Positions 9,124-18,880 are shown, numbered from the stretch's first letter. The stretch: 64,000 nt of DNA from Pseudoalteromonas gelatinilytica (GCF_001641615.1 NZ_LRRU01000022.1:372001-436000), one strand, 5' to 3'. The notes: a model not told the origin generated them from the sequence alone. Program-made: numbers and translations.

Positions 9124-9975
9124 ATGGCTGTAACTGCTGCCCTAGTTAAAGAATTACGCGAGCGCACTGGCGCTGGCATGATGGATTGTAAAAAAGCGTT
9201 AACTGAAACTAACGGTGACATCGAGTTAGCGATCGAAAACATGCGTAAGAGCGGTGCTGCAAAGGCTGCTAAAAAAGCTGGTAACATCGCTGCTGAAGGT
9301 ACAATCTTAATCAAAGAAGGTAACGGTTTCGCTGCTCTTCTTGAAGTTAACTGTCAAACTGACTTCGTTGCTAAAGATTCAAACTTCCTTGGCTTCGCTA
9401 ACGAAGTATTAGATGCTGCTGTTGAATCAAAAGCTGACATCGAAGCACTTAAAGCACAGTTCGAAGAAACTCGTGTTGCTCTAGTTGCTAAAATCGGTGA
9501 AAACATCAACGTTCGTCGCGTTGAGTACATCGACGGTGACAAACTTTCTTCTTACCGCCACGGCGACCGTATCGGTGTTGTTGTAGTTGGTGACGCTGAC
9601 GAAGAAACTCTTAAGCAAGTTGCTATGCACGTAGCTGCGTCTAAGCCTGAGTTCGTAAACCCAGAAGACGTACCAGCTGACGTTGTTGAAAAAGAAAAAG
9701 CAGTTCAAATCGACATCGCGATGAACGAAGGCAAGCCTGCTGAAATCGCTGAGAAAATGGTTGTTGGTCGTATGAAGAAATTCACTGGTGAGATCTCTCT
9801 TACTGGTCAAGCTTTCATCATGGAACCTAAGAAAACTGTTGGCGAAATTCTTAAAGAGAAAGGCGCAACTGTTACTAACTTCGTACGTTTAGAAGTTGGT
9901 GAAGGTATCGAGCGTAAAGAAGAAGACTTCGCTGCTGAAGTAGCTGCTCAAATCGCTGCTGCAAAAGGCGAGTAA
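9124..9975 (+). CDS. tsf: Translation elongation factor Ts
   Basis: 283 residues, identical in length to E. coli EF-Ts. It is the guanine-nucleotide exchange factor for EF-Tu. The N-terminal UBA-like domain has VKELRERTGAGMMDCKKAL (first signature), and the second signature CQTDFVAKD follows near residues 78-86 with the EF-Tu-contacting TDFV motif. The core and coiled-coil regions appear complete. A GAGGATATTCTA ribosome-binding region precedes the ATG. A strong terminator lies immediately after it. Confidence 0.99.
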   Translation: MAVTAALVKELRERTGAGMMDCKKALTETNGDIELAIENMRKSGAAKAAKKAGNIAAEGTILIKEGNGFAALLEVNCQTDFVAKDSNFLGFANEVLDAAVESKADIEALKAQFEETRVALVAKIGENINVRRVEYIDGDKLSSYRHGDRIGVVVVGDADEETLKQVAMHVAASKPEFVNPEDVPADVVEKEKAVQIDIAMNEGKPAEIAEKMVVGRMKKFTGEISLTGQAFIMEPKKTVGEILKEKGATVTNFVRLEVGEGIERKEEDFAAEVAAQIAAAKGE

Positions 9976-10053
9976 TTTTCTAAGTTAGTGACGTAGGGCA
10001 ATTAGATGAAATTAATCTGCTATTAGCTTTTGCGTCACTGATGAAAATTCTTT

Positions 10054-10097
10054 AAAATAACCGCGTTTTATGTGTAACCATAGCGCGGTTATTTTTT
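10054..10097 (+). terminator. Rho-independent terminator after tsf
   Basis: A 12-bp stem AAAATAACCGCG/CGCGGTTATTTT with an 18-nt loop ends in a run of six T. It separates rpsB-tsf from pyrH-frr. The in-frame upstream extension of pyrH lies inside this hairpin, which argues for the pyrH start at 10127. Confidence 0.85.
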
Positions 10098-10126
10098 ATC
10101 TCATTACTAAGGCTGGCCCAAATATT

Positions 10127-10876
10127 ATGACTATCAATCGTAAACCTATTTTTAGACGTGTTCTTCTTAAACTTAGCGGTGAAGCATTAATGGGAGACGA
10201 AGGCTTCGGCATCGACCCGAAAGTACTTGACCGTATGGCTCAAGAAATTAAAGAACTTGTAGAGCTCGACGTAGAAGTAGGTTTAGTTATCGGTGGCGGT
10301 AACTTCTTGCGTGGTGGTTCATTGGCAGAAGCGGGTATGAACCGCGTTGTGGGTGACCACATGGGTATGCTTGCCACTGTAATGAATGGTTTAGCAATGC
10401 GTGATGCACTACACCGTGCATTTGTAAATTGCCGTTTAATGTCAGCTATCCCGCTTAACGGTGTGTGTGATGCTTACAACTGGGCAGAAGCTATCAGCCT
10501 ATTAAAATCTGGCCGTGTTGTTATTTTCTCAGCAGGTACAGGTAACCCATTCTTCACGACTGATTCTGCAGCGTGTTTACGTGGTATTGAAATTGAAGCA
10601 GATACTGTAATCAAAGCGACTAAAGTTGACGGCGTTTACTCTGATGACCCAGTGAAAAACCCAGAAGCTACACTATATCGCCACTTAAGCTACAATGAAA
10701 TCATTGAAAAAGAGCTTAAGGTTATGGATTTAGCTGCATTTACGCTGGCGCGTGACCACAACATGCCATTAAGCGTATTTAACATGAATAAATCAGGCGC
10801 GCTTAAGCGTGTTATTATGGGCGAAGATGAAGGAACGCTTATCTCTTCACAAGCCTCAGATGAAACTAGCAAATAG
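10127..10876 (+). CDS. pyrH: UMP kinase
   Basis: 249 residues from ATG 10127 (MTINRKPIFRR). A longer frame to 10070 exists but overlaps the tsf terminator, and bacterial UMP kinases are about 240 residues. This hexameric cytoplasmic amino-acid-kinase-fold enzyme phosphorylates UMP to UDP and is typically GTP-activated and UTP-inhibited. Visible motifs are the phosphate-binding LKLSGEALMG, GGGNFLRGG, and AGTGNPFFTTDSAA with the downstream EADTVIKATKVDGVY. It is followed 14 bp later by frr, the usual bacterial pair. Confidence 0.97.
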   Translation: MTINRKPIFRRVLLKLSGEALMGDEGFGIDPKVLDRMAQEIKELVELDVEVGLVIGGGNFLRGGSLAEAGMNRVVGDHMGMLATVMNGLAMRDALHRAFVNCRLMSAIPLNGVCDAYNWAEAISLLKSGRVVIFSAGTGNPFFTTDSAACLRGIEIEADTVIKATKVDGVYSDDPVKNPEATLYRHLSYNEIIEKELKVMDLAAFTLARDHNMPLSVFNMNKSGALKRVIMGEDEGTLISSQASDETSK

Positions 10877-10890
10877 ATTAGGATTGAACC

Positions 10891-11448
10891 GTGATTAACG
10901 ATATCAAAAAAGATGCGTCAGAACGTATGCAAAAAAGTGTTGCGGCACTAGGCAGTCAATTATCTAAAATTCGCACAGGCCGTGCACACCCTGCATTACT
11001 TGACGGTATTCAAGTGTCTTACTATGGCGCTGATACACCATTAAACCAAGTTGCTAACGTAACAATTGAAGACTCTCGTACACTTGCAATCAGCGTGTTC
11101 GATAAGTCACTAGCGCAAGCAGTAGAAAAAGCGATCATGGCTTCAGACTTAGGTTTAAACCCGATGTCTGCAGGTACTGTTATTCGTGTTCCACTTCCTC
11201 CACTTACAGAAGAGCGTCGTAAAGACCTTATCAAAATCGTACGTGGTGAAGTTGAAGGTGGCCGTGTTGCGGTACGTAACATCCGTCGTGACGCGAATGG
11301 CGATATCAAGAGCTTATTGAAAGAAAAAGACATTTCTGAAGATGAAGCACGTCAAGCTGAAGACGAGATCCAAAAGCTTACTGACAAATTCATCAAAGAG
11401 ATGGATGCACAGTTAACAGCGAAAGAAGCTGAGCTAATGGAAATCTAA
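10891..11448 (+). CDS. frr: Ribosome recycling factor
   Basis: 185 residues, the exact family length. With EF-G it splits post-termination ribosomes. The long three-helix bundle is evident from heptad-like helical segments at both ends, and the signature KIRTGRAHPALLDGI lies near residues 27-41. It initiates at GTG 10891, preceded by AGGATTGAACC. It is co-transcribed with pyrH, and a terminator lies 70 bp downstream. Confidence 0.98.
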   Translation: MINDIKKDASERMQKSVAALGSQLSKIRTGRAHPALLDGIQVSYYGADTPLNQVANVTIEDSRTLAISVFDKSLAQAVEKAIMASDLGLNPMSAGTVIRVPLPPLTEERRKDLIKIVRGEVEGGRVAVRNIRRDANGDIKSLLKEKDISEDEARQAEDEIQKLTDKFIKEMDAQLTAKEAELMEI

Positions 11449-11518
11449 TTGTCGCTGTTTATCTTTCAGGCATTGATACTGAAAGCGAACAGCAGCAACT
11501 AAATTTATTAGTTTTGAA

Positions 11519-11552
11519 ACGCCGTCTAGGGTATACTAGACGGCGTTTTTTT
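11519..11552 (+). terminator. Rho-independent terminator after frr
   Basis: An 11-bp perfect stem ACGCCGTCTAG/CTAGACGGCGT with a 6-nt loop runs into seven T. It ends only 18 bp before the chosen uppS start, so uppS needs read-through or a promoter in or near the hairpin. Confidence 0.9.
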
Positions 11553-11570
11553 ATGGAATACTCGATATTT

Positions 11571-12332
11571 ATGGTTCTTAACGCTGATAAAATTTCCCAG
11601 CAAAGTTTGCCTAAGCATGTCGCTATAATCATGGATGGCAACGGACGTTGGGCGCAAGCGAAAAATCGCCCACGTGTTTATGGGCACAAAAAGGGCGTTG
11701 ATGCGGTTCGTCAATCAGTGCAATTTTGTACTCGCTTAGGTATACAGTCGTTAACACTGTTCGCATTTAGTAGCGAAAATTGGCGACGTCCAGAGGACGA
11801 AGTAAATACGCTTATGGAGCTATTTTTATTCGTTTTGGGCAAAGAAGTTAAAAAACTTCATAAAAATAATGTAAAGCTGAACATAATTGGTGATTTATCA
11901 CGCTTTTCAGAAGGTTTGCGCAATAAAGTTGATGCAGCCCATGAATTAACCCGTAATAATACGGGTCTACAGTTAAACGTAGCAGCTAATTATGGTGGGC
12001 GTTGGGATATCACTAACGCCGCAACAACGCTTGCGAAAAAAGTCGCAGCCGGTGAAATGGCTGCAGAAGACATTACTGAAGAGCTAATGGCCGAACAAAT
12101 GAGTATGGCTGATCAAGGTGAACTTGACTTAATGATCCGCACTGGCGGAGATTTACGCATCAGTAATTTCCTTTTATGGCAAGCGGCTTATGCTGAGCTT
12201 TACTTTACCGATACGCTTTGGCCAGACTTCAATGAAGCTGCATTTGCTGACGCTATCGCATGTTACGTTGCCAGAGAGCGACGATTTGGTTGTACAGGCG
12301 AACAAATAAAACAATTACTCGCCGAGACCTAA
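11571..12332 (+). CDS. uppS: Undecaprenyl diphosphate synthase (cis-prenyltransferase)
   Basis: 253 residues from ATG 11571; E. coli UppS is 253. It condenses eight isopentenyl diphosphates onto farnesyl diphosphate to make the C55 carrier for peptidoglycan and O-antigen. The catalytic motif HVAIIMDGNGRWA (Asp near residue 30) is present, as are FAFSSENWRRP and the C-terminal RTGGDLRISNFLLWQ and LWPDF motifs. Alternative starts at 11553 and 11514 lie on or inside the frr terminator and are unlikely. No strong ribosome-binding site is visible before any of these, so the start is less certain than the identity. cdsA follows. Confidence 0.96.
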   Translation: MVLNADKISQQSLPKHVAIIMDGNGRWAQAKNRPRVYGHKKGVDAVRQSVQFCTRLGIQSLTLFAFSSENWRRPEDEVNTLMELFLFVLGKEVKKLHKNNVKLNIIGDLSRFSEGLRNKVDAAHELTRNNTGLQLNVAANYGGRWDITNAATTLAKKVAAGEMAAEDITEELMAEQMSMADQGELDLMIRTGGDLRISNFLLWQAAYAELYFTDTLWPDFNEAAFADAIACYVARERRFGCTGEQIKQLLAET

Positions 12333-12354
12333 TTACTAGTTGAAGGTACACACA

Positions 12355-13221
12355 TTGCTAAAACAACGAATTTTAACCTCGCTCGTGTTGGCACCACTTG
12401 CACTTATTTTGGTTTTTTATACCCCATTAACACTATTTAGTTATATCGCCGCCGGTATTGTTTTACTTGGTGCATGGGAATGGTCTGCGTTTATGGGCCT
12501 GTGCGATAAAGTTAAGCGTTTTGGATTTGTTGCAGCAACGGCTGCGTTTTTGGCACTACTCAACTGGCATTGGCCAATTGAATCACTTTGGCAAAATGGC
12601 CAATTAGTGGGTGATGCAAACTATTTATTTACGCTGTCATTTGCATGGTGGATTGTGGCGACTTACTTAGTTTGGCGCTACCCAGCAATGGCTAAAGCAT
12701 GGAATGAAGGCATTGTCATGCGTGCTATTGCAGGCTTTTTAACCTTAGTCCCACTGTGGCTTGCATTAAATACGCTACGCAGCGCAGGTTATGGCGAATC
12801 AACTCACTTTGGCTCAATGCTTATCTTGGTTGTACTTGGTATCGTTTGGAGTGCAGATATTGGTGCATACTTTACCGGTAAAAACCTAGGTAAACACAAG
12901 TTAATGCCTAAAGTGAGCCCGAATAAAACCATCGAAGGTTTATTAGGTGGTGTGGTTGCCTCAATTATTTTTGTACTCGTATTTTGTCACTTCACCAATG
13001 TTGATATGGCTGTGTGGCCAATTTATGCCGTTATGACTGCATTTATCGCGTTATTCTCAGCGGTGGGCGATTTACTAGAAAGTATGTTTAAACGTGAAGT
13101 CGGCTTGAAAGACAGCGGTTCATGTTTACCTGGGCACGGCGGTATTTTAGACCGTATTGATAGCTTAACCGCGGCTGCGCCAATCTTTGTACTTTGCTAT
13201 GCATGGACATTAAGTTTATGA
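12355..13221 (+). CDS. cdsA: Phosphatidate cytidylyltransferase (CDP-diglyceride synthase)
   Basis: An integral inner-membrane enzyme making CDP-diacylglycerol from CTP and phosphatidic acid, the branch point for PE, PG and cardiolipin. Multiple hydrophobic segments span the protein. The signature KDSGSCLPGHGGILDRIDS near the C-terminus carries the conserved KD, HGG and DR residues. I place the start at TTG 12355 (LLKQRI, matching the N-terminus of E. coli CdsA), with GAAGG upstream; this gives 288 residues. An upstream TTG at 12340 is the alternative. The stop overlaps the ispC start as ATGA, suggesting translational coupling. Confidence 0.95.
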   Translation: MLKQRILTSLVLAPLALILVFYTPLTLFSYIAAGIVLLGAWEWSAFMGLCDKVKRFGFVAATAAFLALLNWHWPIESLWQNGQLVGDANYLFTLSFAWWIVATYLVWRYPAMAKAWNEGIVMRAIAGFLTLVPLWLALNTLRSAGYGESTHFGSMLILVVLGIVWSADIGAYFTGKNLGKHKLMPKVSPNKTIEGLLGGVVASIIFVLVFCHFTNVDMAVWPIYAVMTAFIALFSAVGDLLESMFKREVGLKDSGSCLPGHGGILDRIDSLTAAAPIFVLCYAWTLSL

Positions 13222-14417
13222 GCAAACTAGAGCAACTTGTCGTATTAGGCGCAACTGGCTCAATCGGTTTAAGCACCTTAGATGTTGTTTCTAGAAACCC
13301 AGAGCGCTTTGCGATTTTTGCATTAGCAGCAGGTAAAAATGCTGAAAAAATGGCTGAACTGTGTATCGCACATCAGCCTAAATTTGCTGTTATGGCTGAC
13401 CAACACGCTGCCAAAGCCCTCCAACACTTACTCGCTAACAGTGCGTGTAAAACTGAGGTGCTAGCAGGTATTGAAGCGATGAGTGAACTTGCTGCTCACG
13501 TTGATGTTGATGCTGTGATGTCGGCGATAGTGGGTGCTGCGGGTTTGCTGCCGACGTTAAGTGCGGTTGAAGCAGGAAAAAAAGTACTGCTCGCTAATAA
13601 AGAATCACTCGTTATGTCGGGTCAGTTGTTTATTGATAAAGTAAAACAACATGGCGCTACCTTATTGCCAATCGATAGCGAACATAATGCTATTTTCCAG
13701 TGTATGCCTGCATCGCTACAAACTGCATCGGGCTTACTTGCCGATCATGGTGTGAGCAAAATTTTGCTTACTGGTTCTGGTGGTCCTTTCTTAACGCGTG
13801 ATTTAGCGACATTACCATCCGTGACTGTAGCAGAAGCGGTGGCACACCCTAATTGGTCGATGGGACAAAAAATATCTGTCGATTCAGCCACTATGATGAA
13901 TAAAGGCCTTGAGTTTATTGAAGCCAAGTGGCTCTTTAACTGTCATGCCAGCGACATAGAAGTCGTGATCCATCCACAAAGTATTATCCATTCAATGGTG
14001 CAATATAAAGATGGCTCAGTGCTTGCGCAAATGGGCAACCCTGACATGCGCACACCAATAGCTCACGCATTAGCCTTTCCTGAACGTGTTGATGCCGGTG
14101 TCAAACCGCTCGATTTTTCACAAATGGCAGATTTTACCTTCACTAAGCCAGATTACGCTCGTTACCCTAATTTAAAACTTGCCATTGATGCGTGTGAAAT
14201 GGGGCAAGGTGCAACAACGACGGTCAATGCGGCGAATGAAATAGCCGTTGCCGCCTTTTTAGGTGGGCAAATCGGCTTCACAGATATTTATCGCGTTAAC
14301 GCTGAAACGCTCAATGCAACACAAAACATTAATGTGCAAACGCTTGATGAGATTTTAGCTTGCGACCAAGCTGCACGTTTAAAAGCAACTGAGTTTGTCA
14401 AAAGAGGCATCAACTAG
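13218..14417 (+). CDS. ispC: 1-deoxy-D-xylulose 5-phosphate reductoisomerase
   Basis: 399 residues from ATG 13218, which overlaps the cdsA stop by 4 nt; E. coli Dxr is 398. It catalyses the committed NADPH-dependent step of the MEP isoprenoid pathway, upstream of UppS's substrates. Visible motifs are NADPH-binding LGATGSIGLS at the N-terminus, LANKESLVMSG, the metal and substrate site LLPIDSEHNAIFQ, the flexible-loop region around LTGSGGPF, and HPNWSMGQKISVDSATMMNK. The longer frame to 13194 lies inside cdsA and is not needed. It is followed directly by rseP. Confidence 0.98.
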   Translation: MSKLEQLVVLGATGSIGLSTLDVVSRNPERFAIFALAAGKNAEKMAELCIAHQPKFAVMADQHAAKALQHLLANSACKTEVLAGIEAMSELAAHVDVDAVMSAIVGAAGLLPTLSAVEAGKKVLLANKESLVMSGQLFIDKVKQHGATLLPIDSEHNAIFQCMPASLQTASGLLADHGVSKILLTGSGGPFLTRDLATLPSVTVAEAVAHPNWSMGQKISVDSATMMNKGLEFIEAKWLFNCHASDIEVVIHPQSIIHSMVQYKDGSVLAQMGNPDMRTPIAHALAFPERVDAGVKPLDFSQMADFTFTKPDYARYPNLKLAIDACEMGQGATTTVNAANEIAVAAFLGGQIGFTDIYRVNAETLNATQNINVQTLDEILACDQAARLKATEFVKRGIN

Positions 14418-14418
14418 C

Positions 14419-15771
14419 ATGTTTGATTTTTTCTGGAATCTTGGTTCATTCATTCTTGCCCTGGGTATTTTAGTGACTGTGCATGAATATGGTCATTTCT
14501 GGGTTGCGCGCAAAGCGGGTGTGAAAGTGCTGCGTTTTTCAATTGGCTTTGGTAAGCCATTAGTCAAATGGTACGACAAACAACAAACCGAATATGTGAT
14601 TGCAGCTATACCACTGGGTGGTTATGTGAAAATGCTTGATGAGCGTGTAGATGAAGTGCCGCCAGAGCAGCGTCATTTATCATTTAATGCTAAATCAGTA
14701 AAAGCACGTATTGCGATTGTGGCTGCAGGCCCGATGGCAAACTTCTTATTTGCTATTTTTGCCCTTGCTGTAATGTATATGGTGGGCGTTCAGTCATTAA
14801 AACCTGTGGTGGGTGAAGTGACTCAAGGCAGCCGTGCTGCTGCGGCCAATATTGAGCCAAACCAGCAAATTATTAAAATTGGTGAAGACGACATTAACAC
14901 TTGGCAAGATGCCACATTCTCGTTAATGAGTCGCTTAGGTGAGCAAAGTGTTGTCATCACGCTTCGTGATCAGAATTATCAAAAGCATGTGCGTACTCTT
15001 AATTTAGATGGTTGGAAGTTGGATCAACAAGATGTTCCACCATTAACCTCTATTGGTATTGTGCCATTTCGCCCGAAAGCACTTCTAGAAGTGGCTATGA
15101 TCAGTAAAGGCTCTGCGGCAGAGGCTGCGGGCTTGCAAGTTACAGATAAAATTATTGCCGTAAATGGCGAAAATATCAGCAGTTGGAGCGAGTTAGTTTC
15201 ACTAATTCAGCAATCACCTAACAAATCCTTACAATTTAGTGTACAAAGGCAAGATAGTATAAAAGAGCTGTCAGTGACGCCACAAAGCAGAACCAATGAT
15301 GCGGGCGTTGCTCAGGGCTTTTTAGGTGTGTCTCCGGTGGTTGAGCCATGGCCAGAAAACTATATTGAAACTAGACATTATGGCCCAGTCGATAGTATTG
15401 TGCTGGGCATACAAGAAACATGGCGTTTAATTACCCTTAGTTTTGACATGATTGGTAATTTAATTACCGGTCAGGTGTCGGTTAAAAATTTAAGTGGCCC
15501 GGTGGGCATTGCAGTTGGTGCGGGAACTAGCGTAAGCTATGGCTTGGTTGCATTTTTAAGCTTTTTAGCATTAATTAGTGTAAACCTTGGCGTATTTAAC
15601 TTATTACCGCTGCCAGTGCTAGATGGTGGGCACTTAATGTATTACATAATTGAACTTTTTCGCAAAAAGCCGGTCTCTGAAAAGACGCAAGAATTTGGTT
15701 TTAAAGTGGGGGCCTTGTTGCTTCTGTTTTTAACATGTTTCGCTTTGTTCAATGATGTATCGCGTTTATAA
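14419..15771 (+). CDS. rseP: Site-2 protease RseP (sigma-E pathway intramembrane metalloprotease)
   Basis: 450 residues, the same as E. coli RseP. After DegS cleavage it cuts the anti-sigma factor RseA within the membrane and also clears remnant signal peptides. The zinc motif HEYGH (near residue 22) is in the first membrane helix. The third ligand motif is NLLPLPVLDGGHL in the penultimate hydrophobic segment. Two PDZ domains lie between (about residues 115-190 and 205-285). The start ATG 14419 is one base after the ispC stop, with AGAGG upstream inside ispC. bamA follows, linking envelope-stress signalling to outer-membrane assembly. Confidence 0.97.
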   Translation: MFDFFWNLGSFILALGILVTVHEYGHFWVARKAGVKVLRFSIGFGKPLVKWYDKQQTEYVIAAIPLGGYVKMLDERVDEVPPEQRHLSFNAKSVKARIAIVAAGPMANFLFAIFALAVMYMVGVQSLKPVVGEVTQGSRAAAANIEPNQQIIKIGEDDINTWQDATFSLMSRLGEQSVVITLRDQNYQKHVRTLNLDGWKLDQQDVPPLTSIGIVPFRPKALLEVAMISKGSAAEAAGLQVTDKIIAVNGENISSWSELVSLIQQSPNKSLQFSVQRQDSIKELSVTPQSRTNDAGVAQGFLGVSPVVEPWPENYIETRHYGPVDSIVLGIQETWRLITLSFDMIGNLITGQVSVKNLSGPVGIAVGAGTSVSYGLVAFLSFLALISVNLGVFNLLPLPVLDGGHLMYYIIELFRKKPVSEKTQEFGFKVGALLLLFLTCFALFNDVSRL

Positions 15772-15877
15772 CAAATAAGCGAAAAATTCCAATTTGAACA
15801 CGATTGTAAAACACCGCAAAAGTTAAATTTATAAGGTGTTGAGCGGTAATACAGTTGTAAAGGATAAAGATAACAAA

Positions 15878-18349
15878 ATGGCTATAAAAAAACATTTGGC
15901 AGTTTCAAGTTTATTAGGTGCTAGCTTTGCAGCCCTAGGCCAAAACTCCTTTATTGTAGATGATTTAAAAGTTGAAGGTTTACAGCGTGTTGCACTAGGT
16001 GCAGCGTTAACGCATATTCCGATCAACGTGGGCGATAATATTGATGAGTACACAATTTCTAGAACCATAAAGGCTCTCTATCGTTCAGGTCACTTTGACA
16101 ATATTAAAGCATTACGTGATGGCAATAGTGTTATCTTCCGTGTGACTGAGCGCCCAACGATCAGTATGATCGAGTTTGATGGCAATAAAGACATCAAAGA
16201 TGAGCAGCTTAATGAGTCGCTAGACCAGCAAGATATCCGTACTGGTGAGCCGCTTGATAAAACAGTCCTTGATAACATTGAAAAAGGCTTAGTTGAATTC
16301 TTCCACAGTATTGGTAAGTACAATGCAAAAGTGGATGTAAGCATTACTAAGTTACCGCGTAACCGTGTAAAACTTCTATTCAAATTTGATGAAGGTGACG
16401 CTGCGTCAATTCGTCAAATTAACTTGGTTGGTAACGAACTTTTCTCGGATGAAGAGCTACTTAAATTAGCTGAATCACAGCAAGATTTACCGTGGTGGAA
16501 ATTCATGTCGAGTGACCGCTACCAAAAGCAAACCATCGAAGGCGATTTAGAGAAAATTCGTAGTTACTACTTAGACCGTGGTTACCTACGTTTTAATATC
16601 GATTCGACACAAGTATCAGTAAGCCCAGAGCGTGATTCTGTTTATGTAACAGCAAATATCACTGAAGGCGTTAAGTATAAAGTGAAAGGCTTTGACTTTA
16701 TTGGTGACTTGTTAGGTCGTGAAGAATTAATCAGAAGTGTTATCCCACTGAAAACAGGTGAGCTTTATAACGGCTCTGTGGTGACATCGTCTGAAGAGTT
16801 TATCAAAAGCTACTTAGCACGTTTTGGCTATGCCAATGCTGAAGTACGTACCATCCCAGAAATTGATGACGAAAATAAAGAAGTACAATTAACGCTTTCT
16901 GTTAATCCGGGCAAGCGTGTTTATGTTCGTCGTATCATCGTAGGTGGTAACCAAAATACTTCAGATGAAGTAGTACGCCGTGAAATGACGCAACTTGAAG
17001 GTGCATGGTTATCAAATCAAAGCCTTGAGCGCTCTAAACTACAAATTCAGCGTTTACCGTACATGGAAAGCGTTGATTTTAACGTGGTGCCAGTTCCTGG
17101 TGTTGATGACCAAGTTGATGTCGATTTTACAGTTAAAGAACAATCTGCAGGTAGCTTTAACGCAGGTCTTGCGTATGGCTCTTACTTAGGTCTGCAATTT
17201 AACATCGGTGTGAGTGAATCAAACTTCTTAGGTACTGGTAACCAAATTGGTTTCAACATTAATACCTCGCGCGGTTCTGAGCGTATTAGTGTGTCATACA
17301 CTGACCCTTACTTTACGCCAGACGGTGTATCGCAAGGTAGCAGTATCTTCTACAGTAACTATGATGCGAGTAAATTCAGCCTAATCGACTATAAATCGAA
17401 GAGTTATGGTATTGGTACTAACATCGGTTTCCCAATCGATGCAGTAAACCGTATTAACTTTGGTGTTCGTTGGGTGCAAGAAGAGTTATCTGATATTGCA
17501 GAATACGAGCAAACACGTGTAATTCGTGAAACTTTCTTAGATCCAGATAACCCAGATGCGGGCTTCGACTTTACTAAGTACGAGTTAAGTGCAGGTTGGT
17601 CGCGTGTAACTGTTAACCGTGGTTTATTCCCAACAGCAGGTTCACGTCAGTCGCTTAACTTAACAGCGACAACGCCGAACTCAGATTTACAGTACTTTAA
17701 GCTAAATTATGACTCGCGTTTTTACTGGCCAATCAGTAATGACCACCGCTGGGTATTCTCAACGCGTGCAGCACTTGGTTATGGTAATGGTTATGGTACA
17801 ACCAATGGTTATGACCAAACACTGCCGTTCCAAGAGTTCTTCAGAATTACTGAAATGGAACTACGTGGCTTTGACCGAAATACGATTCTTCCACGAGCTG
17901 TATCACGTTATCCGCAAAGTATTCCTGGTACACCATTACCTGATGGTACTACAACAGGTAGTATTGGTGGTGCGTCAGAGTTTGACCAACTTCAAACAGC
18001 AGGCCGAATTGGTGGTAACGCCAAAGCGGTAGCAGGGATGGAGCTTATTGTTCCAACACCTTTCTTAGATGAAGAAAACACCAGCTCTGTACGTACTAGC
18101 TTCTTCGTAGATGCTGCAAACGTATGGGATACAGAGTTTAATATTGACCGTTATCAAAACCTTTCAACAGACGAGCGTGCAAAATTGGATGATTACTCAG
18201 ATCCGATGCGTTTTAGGGTTTCAACTGGTCTTTCTCTACAATGGATCTCTCCGATGGGTCCAATGCTGATCAGTTTTGCGTATCCATTGCAAAAAGAAGA
18301 AGATGACGATACGAAGACCATCAGCTTTAACATTAGTAATACATTCTAA
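15878..18349 (+). CDS. bamA: Outer membrane protein assembly factor BamA
   Basis: 823 residues from ATG 15878, with AAAGGATAAAG upstream. The upstream in-frame start at 15836 would put about 14 charged residues before the signal peptide and is disfavoured. The signal peptide (MAIKKHLAVSSLLGASFAALG) is followed by five POTRA domains to about residue 420 and a 16-strand C-terminal barrel. The loop-6 RGF motif appears as MELRGFDRN, and the C-terminal residue is Phe (NISNTF), as expected for a barrel protein. BamA folds and inserts outer-membrane proteins, and skp lies 12 bp downstream. Confidence 0.98.
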   Translation: MAIKKHLAVSSLLGASFAALGQNSFIVDDLKVEGLQRVALGAALTHIPINVGDNIDEYTISRTIKALYRSGHFDNIKALRDGNSVIFRVTERPTISMIEFDGNKDIKDEQLNESLDQQDIRTGEPLDKTVLDNIEKGLVEFFHSIGKYNAKVDVSITKLPRNRVKLLFKFDEGDAASIRQINLVGNELFSDEELLKLAESQQDLPWWKFMSSDRYQKQTIEGDLEKIRSYYLDRGYLRFNIDSTQVSVSPERDSVYVTANITEGVKYKVKGFDFIGDLLGREELIRSVIPLKTGELYNGSVVTSSEEFIKSYLARFGYANAEVRTIPEIDDENKEVQLTLSVNPGKRVYVRRIIVGGNQNTSDEVVRREMTQLEGAWLSNQSLERSKLQIQRLPYMESVDFNVVPVPGVDDQVDVDFTVKEQSAGSFNAGLAYGSYLGLQFNIGVSESNFLGTGNQIGFNINTSRGSERISVSYTDPYFTPDGVSQGSSIFYSNYDASKFSLIDYKSKSYGIGTNIGFPIDAVNRINFGVRWVQEELSDIAEYEQTRVIRETFLDPDNPDAGFDFTKYELSAGWSRVTVNRGLFPTAGSRQSLNLTATTPNSDLQYFKLNYDSRFYWPISNDHRWVFSTRAALGYGNGYGTTNGYDQTLPFQEFFRITEMELRGFDRNTILPRAVSRYPQSIPGTPLPDGTTTGSIGGASEFDQLQTAGRIGGNAKAVAGMELIVPTPFLDEENTSSVRTSFFVDAANVWDTEFNIDRYQNLSTDERAKLDDYSDPMRFRVSTGLSLQWISPMGPMLISFAYPLQKEEDDDTKTISFNISNTF

Positions 18350-18361
18350 AGGAGTTTTTTC

Positions 18362-18880
18362 GTGAATAAATCAATTAAATCAACAGCTTTTGCACTACTT
18401 GCTACTTTATCTATGGGTCTATCTACTAACGCATTCGCGCACAAAGTAGGTATCGTTGATATGCAAGAAATCTACAAGCAAATCCCACAAATGGCGAAAG
18501 TAGAGCAAACTTTAGAAGCTGAATTCTCAGAGCGTCGTCAAGAACTAGAAAAACTTCAAGGTGATATCCGTTTTGAAGCTGAAAAGTTCAAGCGTGAAGC
18601 AACAACGATGAGCGACAAGCAAAAAGAAGAATTACGTACTAAGATTCAAGGCATGCAGCAGCAACTTGCTGAAAAAGGTCGTCCTTTAGAGCAAGAAATC
18701 AAAATGCGTCAAAACCAAGAACTAGCTAAAGTTCAAAAGCTAATCTTAGATGCAATCGAAGAAGTAGCGAAAGCTGGCAAATTCGATGAAGTTAAAGTTA
18801 AAGAAACAACGATTTATGTTAACCCTAAAACTGTCGATGACTTATCAAGCAAAGTTGTTGAAAAAGTAAGTAAGCAATAG
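18362..18880 (+). CDS. skp: Periplasmic chaperone Skp (OmpH family)
   Basis: 172 residues, starting at GTG 18362 after AAAGGAG (spacing 8 nt). A signal peptide ends near residue 26 (AFA-HK). The mature part begins KVGIVDMQEIYKQIPQ and then has long Lys/Glu-rich helices typical of the Skp tentacle trimer. It holds unfolded outer-membrane proteins on the way to BamA. Its position between bamA and lpxD is conserved in gammaproteobacteria. Confidence 0.95.
   Translation: MNKSIKSTAFALLATLSMGLSTNAFAHKVGIVDMQEIYKQIPQMAKVEQTLEAEFSERRQELEKLQGDIRFEAEKFKREATTMSDKQKEELRTKIQGMQQQLAEKGRPLEQEIKMRQNQELAKVQKLILDAIEEVAKAGKFDEVKVKETTIYVNPKTVDDLSSKVVEKVSKQ

Noticed and set aside
10070..10126. Longer N-terminus for pyrH
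   Set aside because: The extra 19 codons lie within the tsf terminator hairpin and are not expected in UMP kinase.
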